DNA of 40,514 nt from Flavobacterium tructae (GTDB lineage Bacteria > Bacteroidota > Bacteroidia > Flavobacteriales > Flavobacteriaceae). Shown here one piece after another: positions 15,707 through 24,525 of this stretch. The stretch spans positions 1 through 40,514 of the forward strand of contig NZ_MUHH01000014.1 in NCBI RefSeq assembly GCF_002217475.1, given 5' to 3'. Below the pieces are notes generated by a model. It did no database searches. It had not been told where the DNA came from and worked only from the letters and a program-made list of their open reading frames with translations. Numbering within the stretch: the first letter of the stretch is position 1; each line of letters opens with the position of its first letter. The translations under genes were made by a program, and so were the position numbers.

Positions 15707-16630
15707 ATGGTATTAGAGCAATCAAAGTCGTTGGTATTGGGGAATCTTTTGCAGCGTTTGAATGAGAACCTGAGGAAAGAAGCACAGTTATTCTACAAAA
15801 GTCAAAACATCGATTTTGAACCCAAATGGTTTCCGGTGGTGTATGTGCTTTCGCAGAAAAAAGCCATTAGTGTTGTCGAACTCTCACAGGAAATTGGCTA
15901 CTCCCATCCTACTACTATTTCGTTACTTAAAGAACTAGAGAAAAAAGAACTGATTGGTTCTGCCAAAGACGCCAAAGATGAAAGAAAACGCCTGATCACG
16001 CTCACAGACAAAGCCAACGAGATGATCCATCAATTACAGCCTTTATGGCAAATCATGACCGAAGCACTGATTGAACTTACTGATACCGAAAACAATTTAT
16101 TTAAAGCCATACACGAAGTAACCCAGAATTTAAAAACTAAAAATCTTTTTGACCGAATGACCACAATTAAAGAAATGAAGAGCGAATCTGCTCAAAAATC
16201 AACAGGAAATACTGTAAAAGTCGAAAAGATTGAGGACAGCAAATTAATAGAAATTGCTTTTGCTATTCGTCGTCAAGTATTTGTTGAAGAACAAAATGTA
16301 TCGCAGGAACGCGAATCTATGGATGATGAAGAGGCTGTTCACTATCTCGCTACTGTTAATGGTTTACCAGCCGGAGCGGCTCGCTACCGCCAAATGGAAA
16401 AGGGTTTTAAAATTGAAAGAATTGCCGTTTTGAATACTTATCGCGGGAAACGAATTGGAGAGGCGATTCTGCAAAAAATCTTAGCGGATTTAAAAGATGA
16501 GGAAAAGATCTATTTGTACGCACAAGTCAATGCAAGTCGTTTTTACATCAAAAATGGATTTAAACAAACCGATAATTTTTTCCTGGATGCAGGAATCGAG
16601 CATGTCGAAATGGATTATGTGAAAAAGTGA
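15707..16630 (+). CDS. MarR regulator fused to GNAT acetyltransferase
   Basis: 307 residues. The first 150 are a MarR winged helix (FPVVYVLSQKKAISVVELSQEIGYSHPTTISLLKEL, with the wing DAKDERKRLITLT). After a linker with Lys and Ser, the last 140 form a GNAT domain (IRRQVFVEEQNVSQERESMDDEE, then the acetyl-CoA loop IERIAVLNTYRGKRIGEAIL, and FYIKNGFKQTDNFFLDAGIEHVEM), close to the ElaA/YjcF type. Such fusions are known. The DNA-binding half probably controls this gene through the palindrome at 15666-15683. Substrate unknown. Confidence 0.9.
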   Translation: MVLEQSKSLVLGNLLQRLNENLRKEAQLFYKSQNIDFEPKWFPVVYVLSQKKAISVVELSQEIGYSHPTTISLLKELEKKELIGSAKDAKDERKRLITLTDKANEMIHQLQPLWQIMTEALIELTDTENNLFKAIHEVTQNLKTKNLFDRMTTIKEMKSESAQKSTGNTVKVEKIEDSKLIEIAFAIRRQVFVEEQNVSQERESMDDEEAVHYLATVNGLPAGAARYRQMEKGFKIERIAVLNTYRGKRIGEAILQKILADLKDEEKIYLYAQVNASRFYIKNGFKQTDNFFLDAGIEHVEMDYVKK

Positions 16631-16664
16631 GATGTGAAGATGTGAGATGTAAAAATGTGAAATG
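16627..16664 (+). repeat. Tandem 7-8 bp repeat (GATGTGA), right copy
   Basis: Units GAGATGT, GAAGATGT, GAGATGT, AAAAATGT, starting in the stop codon of the MarR-GNAT gene. It is inverted relative to 15521-15552, so the gene is framed by opposed arrays. Confidence 0.75.
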
Positions 16665-16835
16665 ACAACGAGTCCTTATTAATAGTTTTACAACTCCGTC
16701 TTTCTATTCTAAAAAATCTATACAGCTGCCGCTCGTGAATAAAAAATGGCAAATTTTAAATCATACTCACGAGCGAAATGCAGGAGCAAAAAGCAATCTT
16801 TCTTTTTCTTTTCCAAAAACGAAATAATATGGGGC

Positions 16836-17231
16836 TTATAATTCTAAAGCCAAAAGCTCTTTTCCTAAATTATGGAGTGCCGTTTCTATTTTGATTCGTT
16901 GCGCTAATCTTGGATTTCGATGACCGGACGTATAATGCTGAATCTGTTTTTGATTTATACCTGTAATTCTTTCCAGAGCTGAATTTGTAAAAATTCCTTT
17001 GTAATAATTCAGTAAACTGGCAGTGTCAAATTTATAAACTAATTCATACTCCTTTTCAAGAAAAGAGGGTTGGTTATTGGCATCCAAATCTTTTAAAGTT
17101 GCTATACAATCGAGTATATCCTGTTTGCATTTCTGAACAGTATCACCGCCACCAACAATTGCTTTTTCATTCTCTGCATATCCCCAAAAACCGTCTTCGT
17201 TTCTTTCGATAATAATTCTAATCGTTTTCAT
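16836..17231 (-). CDS. HicB-like protein without HicA partner
   Basis: 131 residues from the ATG at 17231; a TTG three codons earlier is in frame but less likely. Residues 1-70 are a HicB-type degenerate RNase H-like domain (IIIERNEDGFWGYAENEK, GGGDTVQKCKQDILDCI). Residues 75-131 contain a helix-turn-helix (SALERITGINQKQIQHYTSGHRNPRLAQRIKIETALHNLGKEL). HicB neutralises HicA toxins and represses its operon. No HicA-like frame is seen within 400 bases on either side, so this is an orphan, common among Bacteroidota. Confidence 0.82.
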   Translation of the reverse strand: MKTIRIIIERNEDGFWGYAENEKAIVGGGDTVQKCKQDILDCIATLKDLDANNQPSFLEKEYELVYKFDTASLLNYYKGIFTNSALERITGINQKQIQHYTSGHRNPRLAQRIKIETALHNLGKELLALEL

Positions 17232-17400
17232 AGTTTTCAATCCTTTTTTGAAAAAGTTAAAGTCCCATTTCCTTATGGTCGTTTTGACTTCACAACAAAG
17301 ATAAAAATCTAATTAAAAAATTAAGACAAAACCTACATAAATAATCGAGCTATTAAATTATCAGAACTCAGTTCATCTTATAAAAATAATAGCTCCTTTC

Positions 17401-17481
17401 ATAGCCCTGATTGCAGCGATATCCTTTTTCTGGTCTCGTTTCTTTAACGAGACCAGAAAAAGATTTAGCGAAAAGCAGGAC
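17401..17481. repeat. Structured intergenic element with 17-bp hairpin
   Basis: Perfect arms 17424-17440 and 17446-17462 around a 5-base loop (TCTTT), flanked by GCCCTGATTGCAGCGATATC on the left and GATTTAGCGAAAAGCAGGAC on the right. Outer CCTG (17406-17409) can pair with CAGG (17476-17479). It lies in the 449-base gap before tetR. It is too elaborate for a terminator and has no T-run. Apart from this and the promoter at 17638, nothing else is seen in the gap. Confidence 0.65.
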
Positions 17482-17637
17482 AAATGGTTTTAAAAGCGCC
17501 AAAATGTTCTGCTTCTAAAAAAAACTACACTTCAAAATATTCAATAAAATAAAGGCTTCACAAGGTTTTTATTGATTACCTATGACACGATAAGAAAATA
17601 TTATGATAAAATTATTTCATAATCAGAAAAACCGTCC

Positions 17638-17645
17638 TACATTTG
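17638..17645 (+). promoter_or_regulatory. Promoter -7 element (TACATTTG) of tetR
   Basis: Matches TAnnTTTG, with the first operator copy (17647) following at once, over the transcription start. This placement suits autorepression. Confidence 0.55.
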
Positions 17646-17646
17646 C

Positions 17647-17670
17647 CTAACGGTGTTAAACAATTTAATA
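17647..17670 (+). promoter_or_regulatory. TetR operator candidate, copy 1
   Basis: Contains CTAACGGTGTTAAAC followed by AATTTAATA. TAAC-GGT-GTTA is palindromic. It matches four copies upstream of the efflux operon. Confidence 0.65.
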
Positions 17671-17680
17671 CTCAAATAAA

Positions 17681-18274
17681 ATGGCTAGTAAAGATCGAAT
17701 TTTAAGACAAAAAGAAGAGACAAGAAATAACATTCTTGGGGCTGCTTATGATATCGTAAAAGAAGAAGGCTGGAATGGTTTGAGTATGCGTAAAATTGCC
17801 GACAGAATTGAGTATACTGCTCCAATTATTTACGAATACTTTTCGAATAAAGAAGCGATACTTGAAGAACTAACCGGCAAAGGTTTTTTGAAACTGGCCA
17901 AAGAGTTGCAAACTGCAAAAGATAAGTTTGAAAAACCCGAAGATCAGTTAGAAGCCATGTGGATGACCTACTGGGATTTCGCTTTTAGTAATACTGAAAT
18001 GTACCAATTAATGTTTGGTGTTCAAATGACCTGCTGTGCACAACGATGTTCGGCTCAGGAAGCACCTTACAAATTGTTTACCTCAGTAATTGCTGAAGTT
18101 ATGAAGGACAGTAATCCAAGTGAAGATATTATCAAACAAAAATATTTTACTTTCTTTTCTGTTATTCATGGTCTGATCGCCATTAACATCATTAACAAAA
18201 GTGACATCCTGGAAACCATTAACGCTCAAATCCTGAAAGATGCGATTGGTGGTATCATAAAATCAATACAATAA
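17681..18274 (+). CDS. TetR/AcrR-family transcriptional regulator
   Basis: 197 residues. Residues about 10-58 form the TetR helix-turn-helix (TRNNILGAAYDIVKEEGWNGLSMRKIADRIEYTAPIIYEYFSNKEAI). The C-terminal ligand domain is helical with a Cys pair near the centre (MTCCAQRCSAQE), which could respond to thiols or metals, though this is a guess. It lies just upstream of a tripartite efflux operon on the same strand, 304 bases away. The 25-bp motif present before both suggests that it represses itself and the pump. Confidence 0.92.
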   Translation: MASKDRILRQKEETRNNILGAAYDIVKEEGWNGLSMRKIADRIEYTAPIIYEYFSNKEAILEELTGKGFLKLAKELQTAKDKFEKPEDQLEAMWMTYWDFAFSNTEMYQLMFGVQMTCCAQRCSAQEAPYKLFTSVIAEVMKDSNPSEDIIKQKYFTFFSVIHGLIAINIINKSDILETINAQILKDAIGGIIKSIQ

Positions 18275-18290
18275 AAAAATTTAATTTTCA

Positions 18291-18503
18291 CTTAACAGTG
18301 GTAAATGATTTAATAGAGTAATTTTGATTCTCTTTTACCCATTACTTAACAGTGATAAATAATTTAACCAAGTAATAAGTAGCTTATTTTGCTGCTTTAC
18401 TTAACACTGATAAATAATTTAATACCCATTATGAAATAGAGTTGGAAGCGGAATTCTATGACCTTTTAGGTTTTACAACTTAACGATGTTAGATAATTTA
18501 ATA
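18291..18503 (+). promoter_or_regulatory. Array of four operator motifs before the second efflux operon
   Basis: Copies at 18291-18315, 18345-18369, 18400-18424 and 18479-18503 share TTAACNNTG(A/T)TA(A/G)AT followed by AATTTAA. The spacing of starts is 54, 55 and 79 bases; the spacers are not alike. A TAATTTTG -7 element lies at 18319-18326, between copies 1 and 2 of this array. The array fills the whole gap between tetR and the adaptor gene. Confidence 0.75.
18319..18326 (+). promoter_or_regulatory. Promoter -7 element (TAATTTTG)
   Basis: Matches TAnnTTTG between operator copies. The leader to the adaptor ATG would be about 250 bases and would carry the other three motifs, so a nearer promoter not matching the consensus may also exist. 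Confidence 0.45.
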
Positions 18504-18578
18504 TAATTAAACATGAATGCCAGAATACCACATCAATTAATCCAAAAGAATGTTCAACAATTTAAAACCAATAATAAA

Positions 18579-19724
18579 ATGAAAAATGTTATCATAACCA
18601 GTTTTATTCTGGCACTCGTACTAAGCAGTTGTGCAGATAAATCGCAAGCCCCGGCAGCTCCTGCTGCACCATTATTACCTGTTGCTGCTATTACAAGCGA
18701 AAACACTACTACCGATGCCGAATATCCTGCCTCTATACAAGGTACTGTTGATGTTGAAATTCGTCCTCAGGTAAGCGGAAACCTGGAAAGAGTTTTTGTA
18801 GACGAAGGTGCTTATGTCAATAAAGGTCAGACTTTATTCAAAATAAACGAACGTCCATTCCGTGAACAATTAAACAATGCGCTGGCAAACCTTCACGCTG
18901 CTGAAGCGGCTTTAATCAACGCGCAATTGGAAGTAGATAAATTGACTCCATTAGTTCAAAACAAAGTAGTTTCGGATTATCAGTTAAAAACGGCTAAAGC
19001 TTCTCAAAAAATTGCTGCTGCCAATATCGAACAGGCCAAAGCAATGGTAGGATCGGCCAAAATTAATCTTGGATATACTAATGTTACAGCTCCTGTAAGC
19101 GGCTATATTGGAAGATTACCTAAAAAACAAGGAAGTTTAGTTTCGGCAACGGATGTTGAACCTTTAACCAACTTATCTGATGTGCATGAAGTTTTTGCTT
19201 ATTTCTCGTTGGGAGAAACCGATTTTATCAACTTTAAAGCACAATATGCCGGCAGCAGCCTAGGCGATAAAATCAAAAAGTTGCCTCCTGTAACTTTAAT
19301 TTTAGCCGATAATAATGCGTATCCTCAAACTGGAAAAATCGATATGGTAGACGGTCAGTTTGATAAAACCACCGGAGCTATTACGTTAAGAGCTACTTTT
19401 CCAAATGCTGGCGGGACTTTACGTTCAGGAAACACCGGGAAAATTCGATTAGGACTTCACCATGACGATGCTCTTTTGGTACCACAATCGGCTACTGTTG
19501 AAATGCAGGACAAAGTTTTTGTTTTCACCGTTAATAAAGAAAATAAGGTCAACAAAATGCCGATCACGGTTATTGGTAAAAGCGGTACAAACTATTTGAT
19601 TAAAGATGGTATCAAATCAGGTGATCAGATTGTACTAAGCGGTATCGATAAACTTCAGGAAGGTCAAGTCATTCAGCCTGAAAAACCGGCTACAAAAGTT
19701 GCCCAAGTAATCACTAAAAAATAA
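18579..19724 (+). CDS. RND efflux periplasmic adaptor (AcrA-like lipoprotein)
   Basis: 381 residues from the ATG at 18579; an ATG 66 bases earlier is in frame but would put 22 polar residues before the signal. The lipobox ALVLSSC places the lipid Cys at residue 18. Domain order is lipoyl half (IRPQVSGNLERVFVDEGAYVNKGQ), helical hairpin (about 85-155), second lipoyl half (NVTAPVSGYIGRLPKKQGSLV) and beta-barrel with membrane-proximal part ending KLQEGQVIQPEK. It is the standard AcrA/MexA class. It starts a four-gene operon; the pump follows after 11 bases. Confidence 0.94.
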   Translation: MKNVIITSFILALVLSSCADKSQAPAAPAAPLLPVAAITSENTTTDAEYPASIQGTVDVEIRPQVSGNLERVFVDEGAYVNKGQTLFKINERPFREQLNNALANLHAAEAALINAQLEVDKLTPLVQNKVVSDYQLKTAKASQKIAAANIEQAKAMVGSAKINLGYTNVTAPVSGYIGRLPKKQGSLVSATDVEPLTNLSDVHEVFAYFSLGETDFINFKAQYAGSSLGDKIKKLPPVTLILADNNAYPQTGKIDMVDGQFDKTTGAITLRATFPNAGGTLRSGNTGKIRLGLHHDDALLVPQSATVEMQDKVFVFTVNKENKVNKMPITVIGKSGTNYLIKDGIKSGDQIVLSGIDKLQEGQVIQPEKPATKVAQVITKK

Positions 19725-19735
19725 TTTACACGCAA

Positions 19736-22700
19736 ATGTTCAAAATATTTATACAAAGACCTGTACTGGCAACCGTAATCTCCATTTTATTGGTGATTCT
19801 GGGGGTACTTGGACTTACGAAATTGCCTTTACAACAGTTTCCTGATATTGCACCGCCATCGGTTTTGGTAACGGCGGTTTATCCGGGAGCTAATGCCGAA
19901 ACGGTTTTACGTTCGGTAGCGCCCTCTTTAGAAGAATCTATCAACGGAGTGGAAAACATGACTTACATGAGTTCTACCGCCAGTAACGACGGATCGTTAG
20001 CCATTACTGTTTTCTTTAAATTAGGTACCGATGCCGATCAGGCAGCCGTAAACGTACAAAACAGGGTGGCTCAGGCGACCAGTCAATTGCCTGCCGAAGT
20101 AGTACAGCAAGGGGTAATCACTGCGAAACAACAAAACAGTTTCATTATGGCCATCGGTATGTACACCGAGGATGAATCGAAATACGATCAGACGTTTGTA
20201 GCCAATTATGCCCAAATCAATATTATTCCTGAAATCAAACGTATTCCGGGAGTAGGATCGGCCAGTATTTTTGGAGGTGTAAAAGATTACTCGATGCGTG
20301 TTTGGCTGAATCCGACACAAATGTCAACTTACAAAGTGACGCCAAACGAAATCATGAGTGCCATTCAGGACAAAAGTTTGGAAGCTGCTCCAGGTAAATT
20401 TGGGGAAAGAAGTACAGAAGTTTTCGAATACGTAATCAAATACAAAGGAAAACTAACCAAACCGGAAGAATATGAAAATATTGCTATCCGCTCTAATGCA
20501 GACGGTTCGGTACTTCGCTTAAAAGACGTTGCCCGAGTTGAACTTGGTGCTTATTCGTACAACAGTTTAACGCGTTTGAATGGTAAAAAAGGAGTTGTAA
20601 TCGGTATTATTCAATTGGCAGGTTCAAACTCCAATGATATTCAGATCGCGATTAACAAACTGATGGAAAAAGCATCGAAAGATTTTCCAAAAGGGATCAA
20701 ACAAAATATTTTCTATAGTACCAAAGTATCATTGGATCAATCTATTGAACAGGTAGAACATACTTTAATCGAAGCATTTATATTAGTATTCATTGTAGTA
20801 TTTATATTCCTGCAAGATTTTAGATCAACATTAATCCCGGCTATTGCTGTACCTGTAGCAATTTTAGGAACGTTCTTCTTCATGCAGTTATTCGGATTTT
20901 CGATCAATCTTCTAACACTTTTCGCTTTAATTCTGGCGATTGGTATTGTGGTAGATGATGCAATTGTAGTCGTCGAAGCCGTGCATGCCAAAATGGAGCA
21001 CAAACATTTGTCTCCAAAAGTAGCCACACATGAAGCAATGCACGAAATAACGGGTGCTATTATCTCGATTACGCTGGTAATGGCTGCTGTATTCCTGCCG
21101 GTTGGTTTTATGGAAGGCTCTACGGGAGTTTTCTATCGTCAGTTTGCTTTTACTATGGCGATTGCAATTGTAATTTCGGCTGTGAATGCTTTGACTTTAA
21201 GTCCTGCGCTTGCTGCATTGTTCCTGAAAGACAATCACGGTGCACAAGGAAACGAAAATGAAGTTTTTGCTAAAAAAGGATTTAAAGAAAAATTCTTTAC
21301 GGCATTCAACAGCAGCTTCGAATCTTTGACGAATCGTTACGTGGGCGGAATTAAATTTTTAATTCGCCGCAAATGGTTAAGCTTAGGTGGTCTGGCCTTA
21401 ATTACAGCAGCAACCATTCTGTTAGTAAAAACGACTCCAACAGGATTTATTCCAACAGAAGATCAGGGATTTATTGCCATTGCGGTAAATACTCCTTCAG
21501 GAACTTCTCTTGACGGAACACAAAAAGTAATGACTCAGGCAGAAAATTTACTAAGAGCCGACGAATCATCACGATTTGTAACAGCGATTTCAGGATTCAA
21601 TTTATTAACGAATTCTACGAGTCCATCAGCAGCCGTTATTTTTGTCTTGCTTAAACCGGATGAAGAGCGTGGAAAAATCAAAGGAATCGACGAAATAATG
21701 GCCGATGTGCAAGGAAAATTAGGGACTATTACAGGCGGAAGTTTCTTCGTCTTTAGTTTCCCAACTGTTCCCGGATTTAGTAATGTTGAAGCTTTAGATT
21801 TGGTGCTACAGGATAAAACCGGAGGCAAACTGGATAAGTTTAGCGGTGTCTCTCAAAGCTTTATCGGAGAATTAATGAAACGTCCGGAGATTGCTATGGC
21901 ATTTACGAGTTTCAAAGCCGATTATCCACAGTTGCAACTGGATATTAATGACGAAAAAGCCAATCAGCTGGGGGTAAATGTAAAAGACATTTTACAAACG
22001 ATGCAGACTTATTTTGGTAGCGCACAAGCTTCTGACTTTAACCGATTTGGTAAATATTACAGAGTAGTTGTTCAGGCCGATATTGCCGACAGAGCTGATC
22101 CATCTTCTATTGACCGTGTTTTTGTAAAAAACAAAACCGGAGAAATGGTTCCTATAAATACTTTGGTGAAACTAAGCCGTATTTATGGTTCTGAAACGGC
22201 CTCTAGATATAATTTGTTTAATTCGATTTCGATAAATGCCATTCCGAAACCTGGATTTAGTTCGGGAGATGCCATTAAAGCCATAGAAGAAGTTGCTGCA
22301 CAACATTTACCTGCAGGTTATAGTTTTGAATTTTCGGGACAAACCCGTGAAGAGATTTCTTCGGGAGGACAATCCGCAACGATATTCTTACTGTGTTTGA
22401 TATTCATCTATTTCTTACTTGCTGCACAGTATGAAAGTTACATTTTGCCTTTGGCGGTAATCTTTTCTATCCCTGCAGGTATTTTTGGAGTATTTGTGGC
22501 TATTGGTTTCACCGGAATTCAAAACAACATTTATGTACAGGTTGCTCTGGTAATGTTAATCGGACTGCTCGCTAAAAATGCCATTCTGATTGTGGAGTTT
22601 GCGGTTCAGAAAAGAAAATCCGGTCAGGCATTGGTGATGGCCTCAATCGATGCGGCAAAACTGCGTTTACGACCAATTATCATGACATCGCTTGCTTTTG

Positions 22701-22903
22701 TTGTGGGATTAATTCCAATGATGAGTGCCAAAGGACCATCAGCACAAGGTAACCATTCGATTAGTATTGGTGCCGCAGGAGGTATGATTTCAGGGGTAAT
22801 TCTAGGATTGTTTATCATCCCGGTATTATTCATCATCTTCCAATATTTACAAGAAAAGGTTTCCGGAAAACCGGTAGCCGTAATTCATAACGAAGAAAAA
22901 TAA
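19736..22903 (+). CDS. RND efflux transporter, HAE1 (AcrB-like) type
   Basis: 1055 residues, close to AcrB (1049). Starts MFKIFIQRPVLATVISILL as usual. The proton relay is intact: D407-D408 in helix 4 (GIVVDDAIVVVEAV) and Lys 947 in helix 10 (GLLAKNAILIVEFA). Substrate-channel residues were not analysed. It should export hydrophobic drugs or lipids by proton exchange together with the adaptor at 18579 and the channel at 23034. The operon order adaptor, pump, small protein, channel matches standard HAE1 operons apart from the small gene. Confidence 0.95.
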   Translation: MFKIFIQRPVLATVISILLVILGVLGLTKLPLQQFPDIAPPSVLVTAVYPGANAETVLRSVAPSLEESINGVENMTYMSSTASNDGSLAITVFFKLGTDADQAAVNVQNRVAQATSQLPAEVVQQGVITAKQQNSFIMAIGMYTEDESKYDQTFVANYAQINIIPEIKRIPGVGSASIFGGVKDYSMRVWLNPTQMSTYKVTPNEIMSAIQDKSLEAAPGKFGERSTEVFEYVIKYKGKLTKPEEYENIAIRSNADGSVLRLKDVARVELGAYSYNSLTRLNGKKGVVIGIIQLAGSNSNDIQIAINKLMEKASKDFPKGIKQNIFYSTKVSLDQSIEQVEHTLIEAFILVFIVVFIFLQDFRSTLIPAIAVPVAILGTFFFMQLFGFSINLLTLFALILAIGIVVDDAIVVVEAVHAKMEHKHLSPKVATHEAMHEITGAIISITLVMAAVFLPVGFMEGSTGVFYRQFAFTMAIAIVISAVNALTLSPALAALFLKDNHGAQGNENEVFAKKGFKEKFFTAFNSSFESLTNRYVGGIKFLIRRKWLSLGGLALITAATILLVKTTPTGFIPTEDQGFIAIAVNTPSGTSLDGTQKVMTQAENLLRADESSRFVTAISGFNLLTNSTSPSAAVIFVLLKPDEERGKIKGIDEIMADVQGKLGTITGGSFFVFSFPTVPGFSNVEALDLVLQDKTGGKLDKFSGVSQSFIGELMKRPEIAMAFTSFKADYPQLQLDINDEKANQLGVNVKDILQTMQTYFGSAQASDFNRFGKYYRVVVQADIADRADPSSIDRVFVKNKTGEMVPINTLVKLSRIYGSETASRYNLFNSISINAIPKPGFSSGDAIKAIEEVAAQHLPAGYSFEFSGQTREEISSGGQSATIFLLCLIFIYFLLAAQYESYILPLAVIFSIPAGIFGVFVAIGFTGIQNNIYVQVALVMLIGLLAKNAILIVEFAVQKRKSGQALVMASIDAAKLRLRPIIMTSLAFVVGLIPMMSAKGPSAQGNHSISIGAAGGMISGVILGLFIIPVLFIIFQYLQEKVSGKPVAVIHNEEK

Positions 22904-22905
22904 AA

Positions 22906-23019
22906 ATGGAAAACTATATCACAACCGTACTCGTAGCCATTATCATTGGCATCGGATACATCTCTTATAAAATTTCAAGGGATCTTGAAAGCAGAAAAGA
23001 TACTTGTACAGAAATTTAA
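22906..23019 (+). CDS. 37-residue single-helix membrane protein in the efflux operon
   Basis: The ATG lies two bases after the pump stop, and its stop TAA overlaps a possible ATG of the next gene (TAATG at 23017-23021). The product begins MENYITTV and has one helix (about residues 5-19) with a positively charged end YKISRDLESRKD. Placement between two tightly packed genes, with translational coupling on both sides, supports a real gene. Its size and topology recall AcrZ, a small partner of AcrB, but no sequence likeness can be claimed. Alternatively it could be a spacer that only couples translation. Confidence 0.65.
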   Translation: MENYITTVLVAIIIGIGYISYKISRDLESRKDTCTEI

Positions 23020-23033
23020 TGACAGCACCTAAA

Positions 23034-24452
23034 ATGAAAAATTATATAACCAAAATTGTGATGATCGCTATTTTGATCACCACAGTAATATCCTGTAAGG
23101 TTTCGAAGGATATTGAAACTCCAAAAGATGCATTTCCTGAAAATTTCAGGAGTGCATCGGTTTCAAAAGATACGACCAGTATTGGTGATACGGAGTGGAA
23201 AAATTTCTTTACCGAAAAAGATGTTATTCAGTTAATAGACAGTGCGGTTGCCCGAAACAACGACCTGCAAATTGCTACTAAAAATATCGAGATTGCACAT
23301 TACAGATTCACACAGTCCAAATGGGGAAATGTCCCTGAAGTCAATTTATCGGTAGCGGCAAGCACCAGCAATCCGTCAGACAATAGTTTTACCGGAAAGA
23401 ATTTAGGTCAGGCACTGGGTCAGAATCATATTAATGACTTCACAGCCGGAGCGACACTTTCATGGGAAGCCGATATTTGGGGGAAAATAAAGAACCAGAA
23501 AAAAGAAGCTTTTGCGGGTTATCTGCAATCAGAAGAAGTTAAAAAAGCTTTGCAGACTACTATCGTTGCCAATGTTTCTAAGGGGTATTACAATCTTTTA
23601 ATGCTGGACGCACAGTTGGATATTGCCCGACAAAATCTAAAATTAAATGATAGTACCACCACTATTATCAAATTAAAATACAATGCGGGTCAGGTCACTT
23701 CATTGGCGATTCAACAATCGGAAGCACAAAAATTAAACGCCGCGCAATTGATTCCGTTATTGGAACAAAACATTGCGATTCAGGAAAATGCTTTGAGTGT
23801 TTTAACAGGATCTTTTCCGGATTCCAAACAAAGAAGTATTCGTTTGAGTGCTTTAGAAGTTAAAAACAATACCGCCATCGGAATTCCGTCTTCGTTAGTA
23901 AGCCGCAGACCGGATGTAAAAAGTGCCGAACTTGCTCTTAAAGCCGCAAATGCAAGTGTAGGAATTACAAAAGCCAATTTGTATCCGGCACTCAGAATTA
24001 CAGCTCAGGGTGGTGTAAACTCCTTCGAAGCCAGCAATTGGTTCAATATTCCGGCCTCTTTGTTCGGAACTCTTGCAGGAGGATTGACACAGCCTTTGCT
24101 GAACAATAAAAAAGTAAAAACACAATACCATATCGCCGTTGCCGAAAGGGAAAAAGCGGTTCTGAATTTCAGACAATCGGTTTTAGTAGCGGTTAGTGAG
24201 GTTTCTGATGCTTTGGTAAAAGTAGAGAAATTGCAGCAACAGGAATCCTTTTTACAACAACGTGTAAAAACGCTGCAGCAAGCCATAAAAAATGCCAATT
24301 TGTTATTCAAAAATGGTATGGCGGAATATCTTGAAGTGCTTACTGCGCAATCTAATTTATTACAAAGTGAGCTAGAATTGGCTAACATAAAAAGAGAACA
24401 GTTATCTGCCAATACCGAGTTGTATCGCGCTTTAGGTGGTGGCTGGAAATAA
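23034..24452 (+). CDS. NodT-type outer-membrane efflux lipoprotein
   Basis: 472 residues from the ATG at 23034, which gives the lipobox ITTVISC with Cys at residue 21. An ATG at 23019 overlapping the small gene stop would add five residues and is equally possible. Family features are TEWKNFFTEKDVIQLIDSAVARNNDLQIA near the start, VSRRPDVKSAELALKAANASVGI in the middle (the RPD motif of NodT/OprM proteins), and the end HNANLLFKNGMAEYLEVL-type segment with AQSNLLQSELELANIKREQL. It completes the second pump as the outer-membrane channel. A terminator follows at 24485. Confidence 0.92.
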   Translation: MKNYITKIVMIAILITTVISCKVSKDIETPKDAFPENFRSASVSKDTTSIGDTEWKNFFTEKDVIQLIDSAVARNNDLQIATKNIEIAHYRFTQSKWGNVPEVNLSVAASTSNPSDNSFTGKNLGQALGQNHINDFTAGATLSWEADIWGKIKNQKKEAFAGYLQSEEVKKALQTTIVANVSKGYYNLLMLDAQLDIARQNLKLNDSTTTIIKLKYNAGQVTSLAIQQSEAQKLNAAQLIPLLEQNIAIQENALSVLTGSFPDSKQRSIRLSALEVKNNTAIGIPSSLVSRRPDVKSAELALKAANASVGITKANLYPALRITAQGGVNSFEASNWFNIPASLFGTLAGGLTQPLLNNKKVKTQYHIAVAEREKAVLNFRQSVLVAVSEVSDALVKVEKLQQQESFLQQRVKTLQQAIKNANLLFKNGMAEYLEVLTAQSNLLQSELELANIKREQLSANTELYRALGGGWK

Positions 24453-24484
24453 TACCCGTTAATTATTTATTTTTTTGAGAGGAG

Positions 24485-24521
24485 AACGCTGTGAGACTTA
24501 TAGTTTCATGGCGTTTTTTTT
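24485..24521 (+). terminator. Terminator of second efflux operon
   Basis: AACGC (24485-24489) pairs with GCGTT (24511-24515), extended inward by wobble and A-T pairs to about ten, followed by eight T. Confidence 0.8.
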
Positions 24522-24525
24522 ATGG

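Noticed and set aside
17424..17462. Simple terminator of the HicB-like or tetR transcript
   Set aside because: It is upstream of both genes and no T-run follows the stem on either strand.
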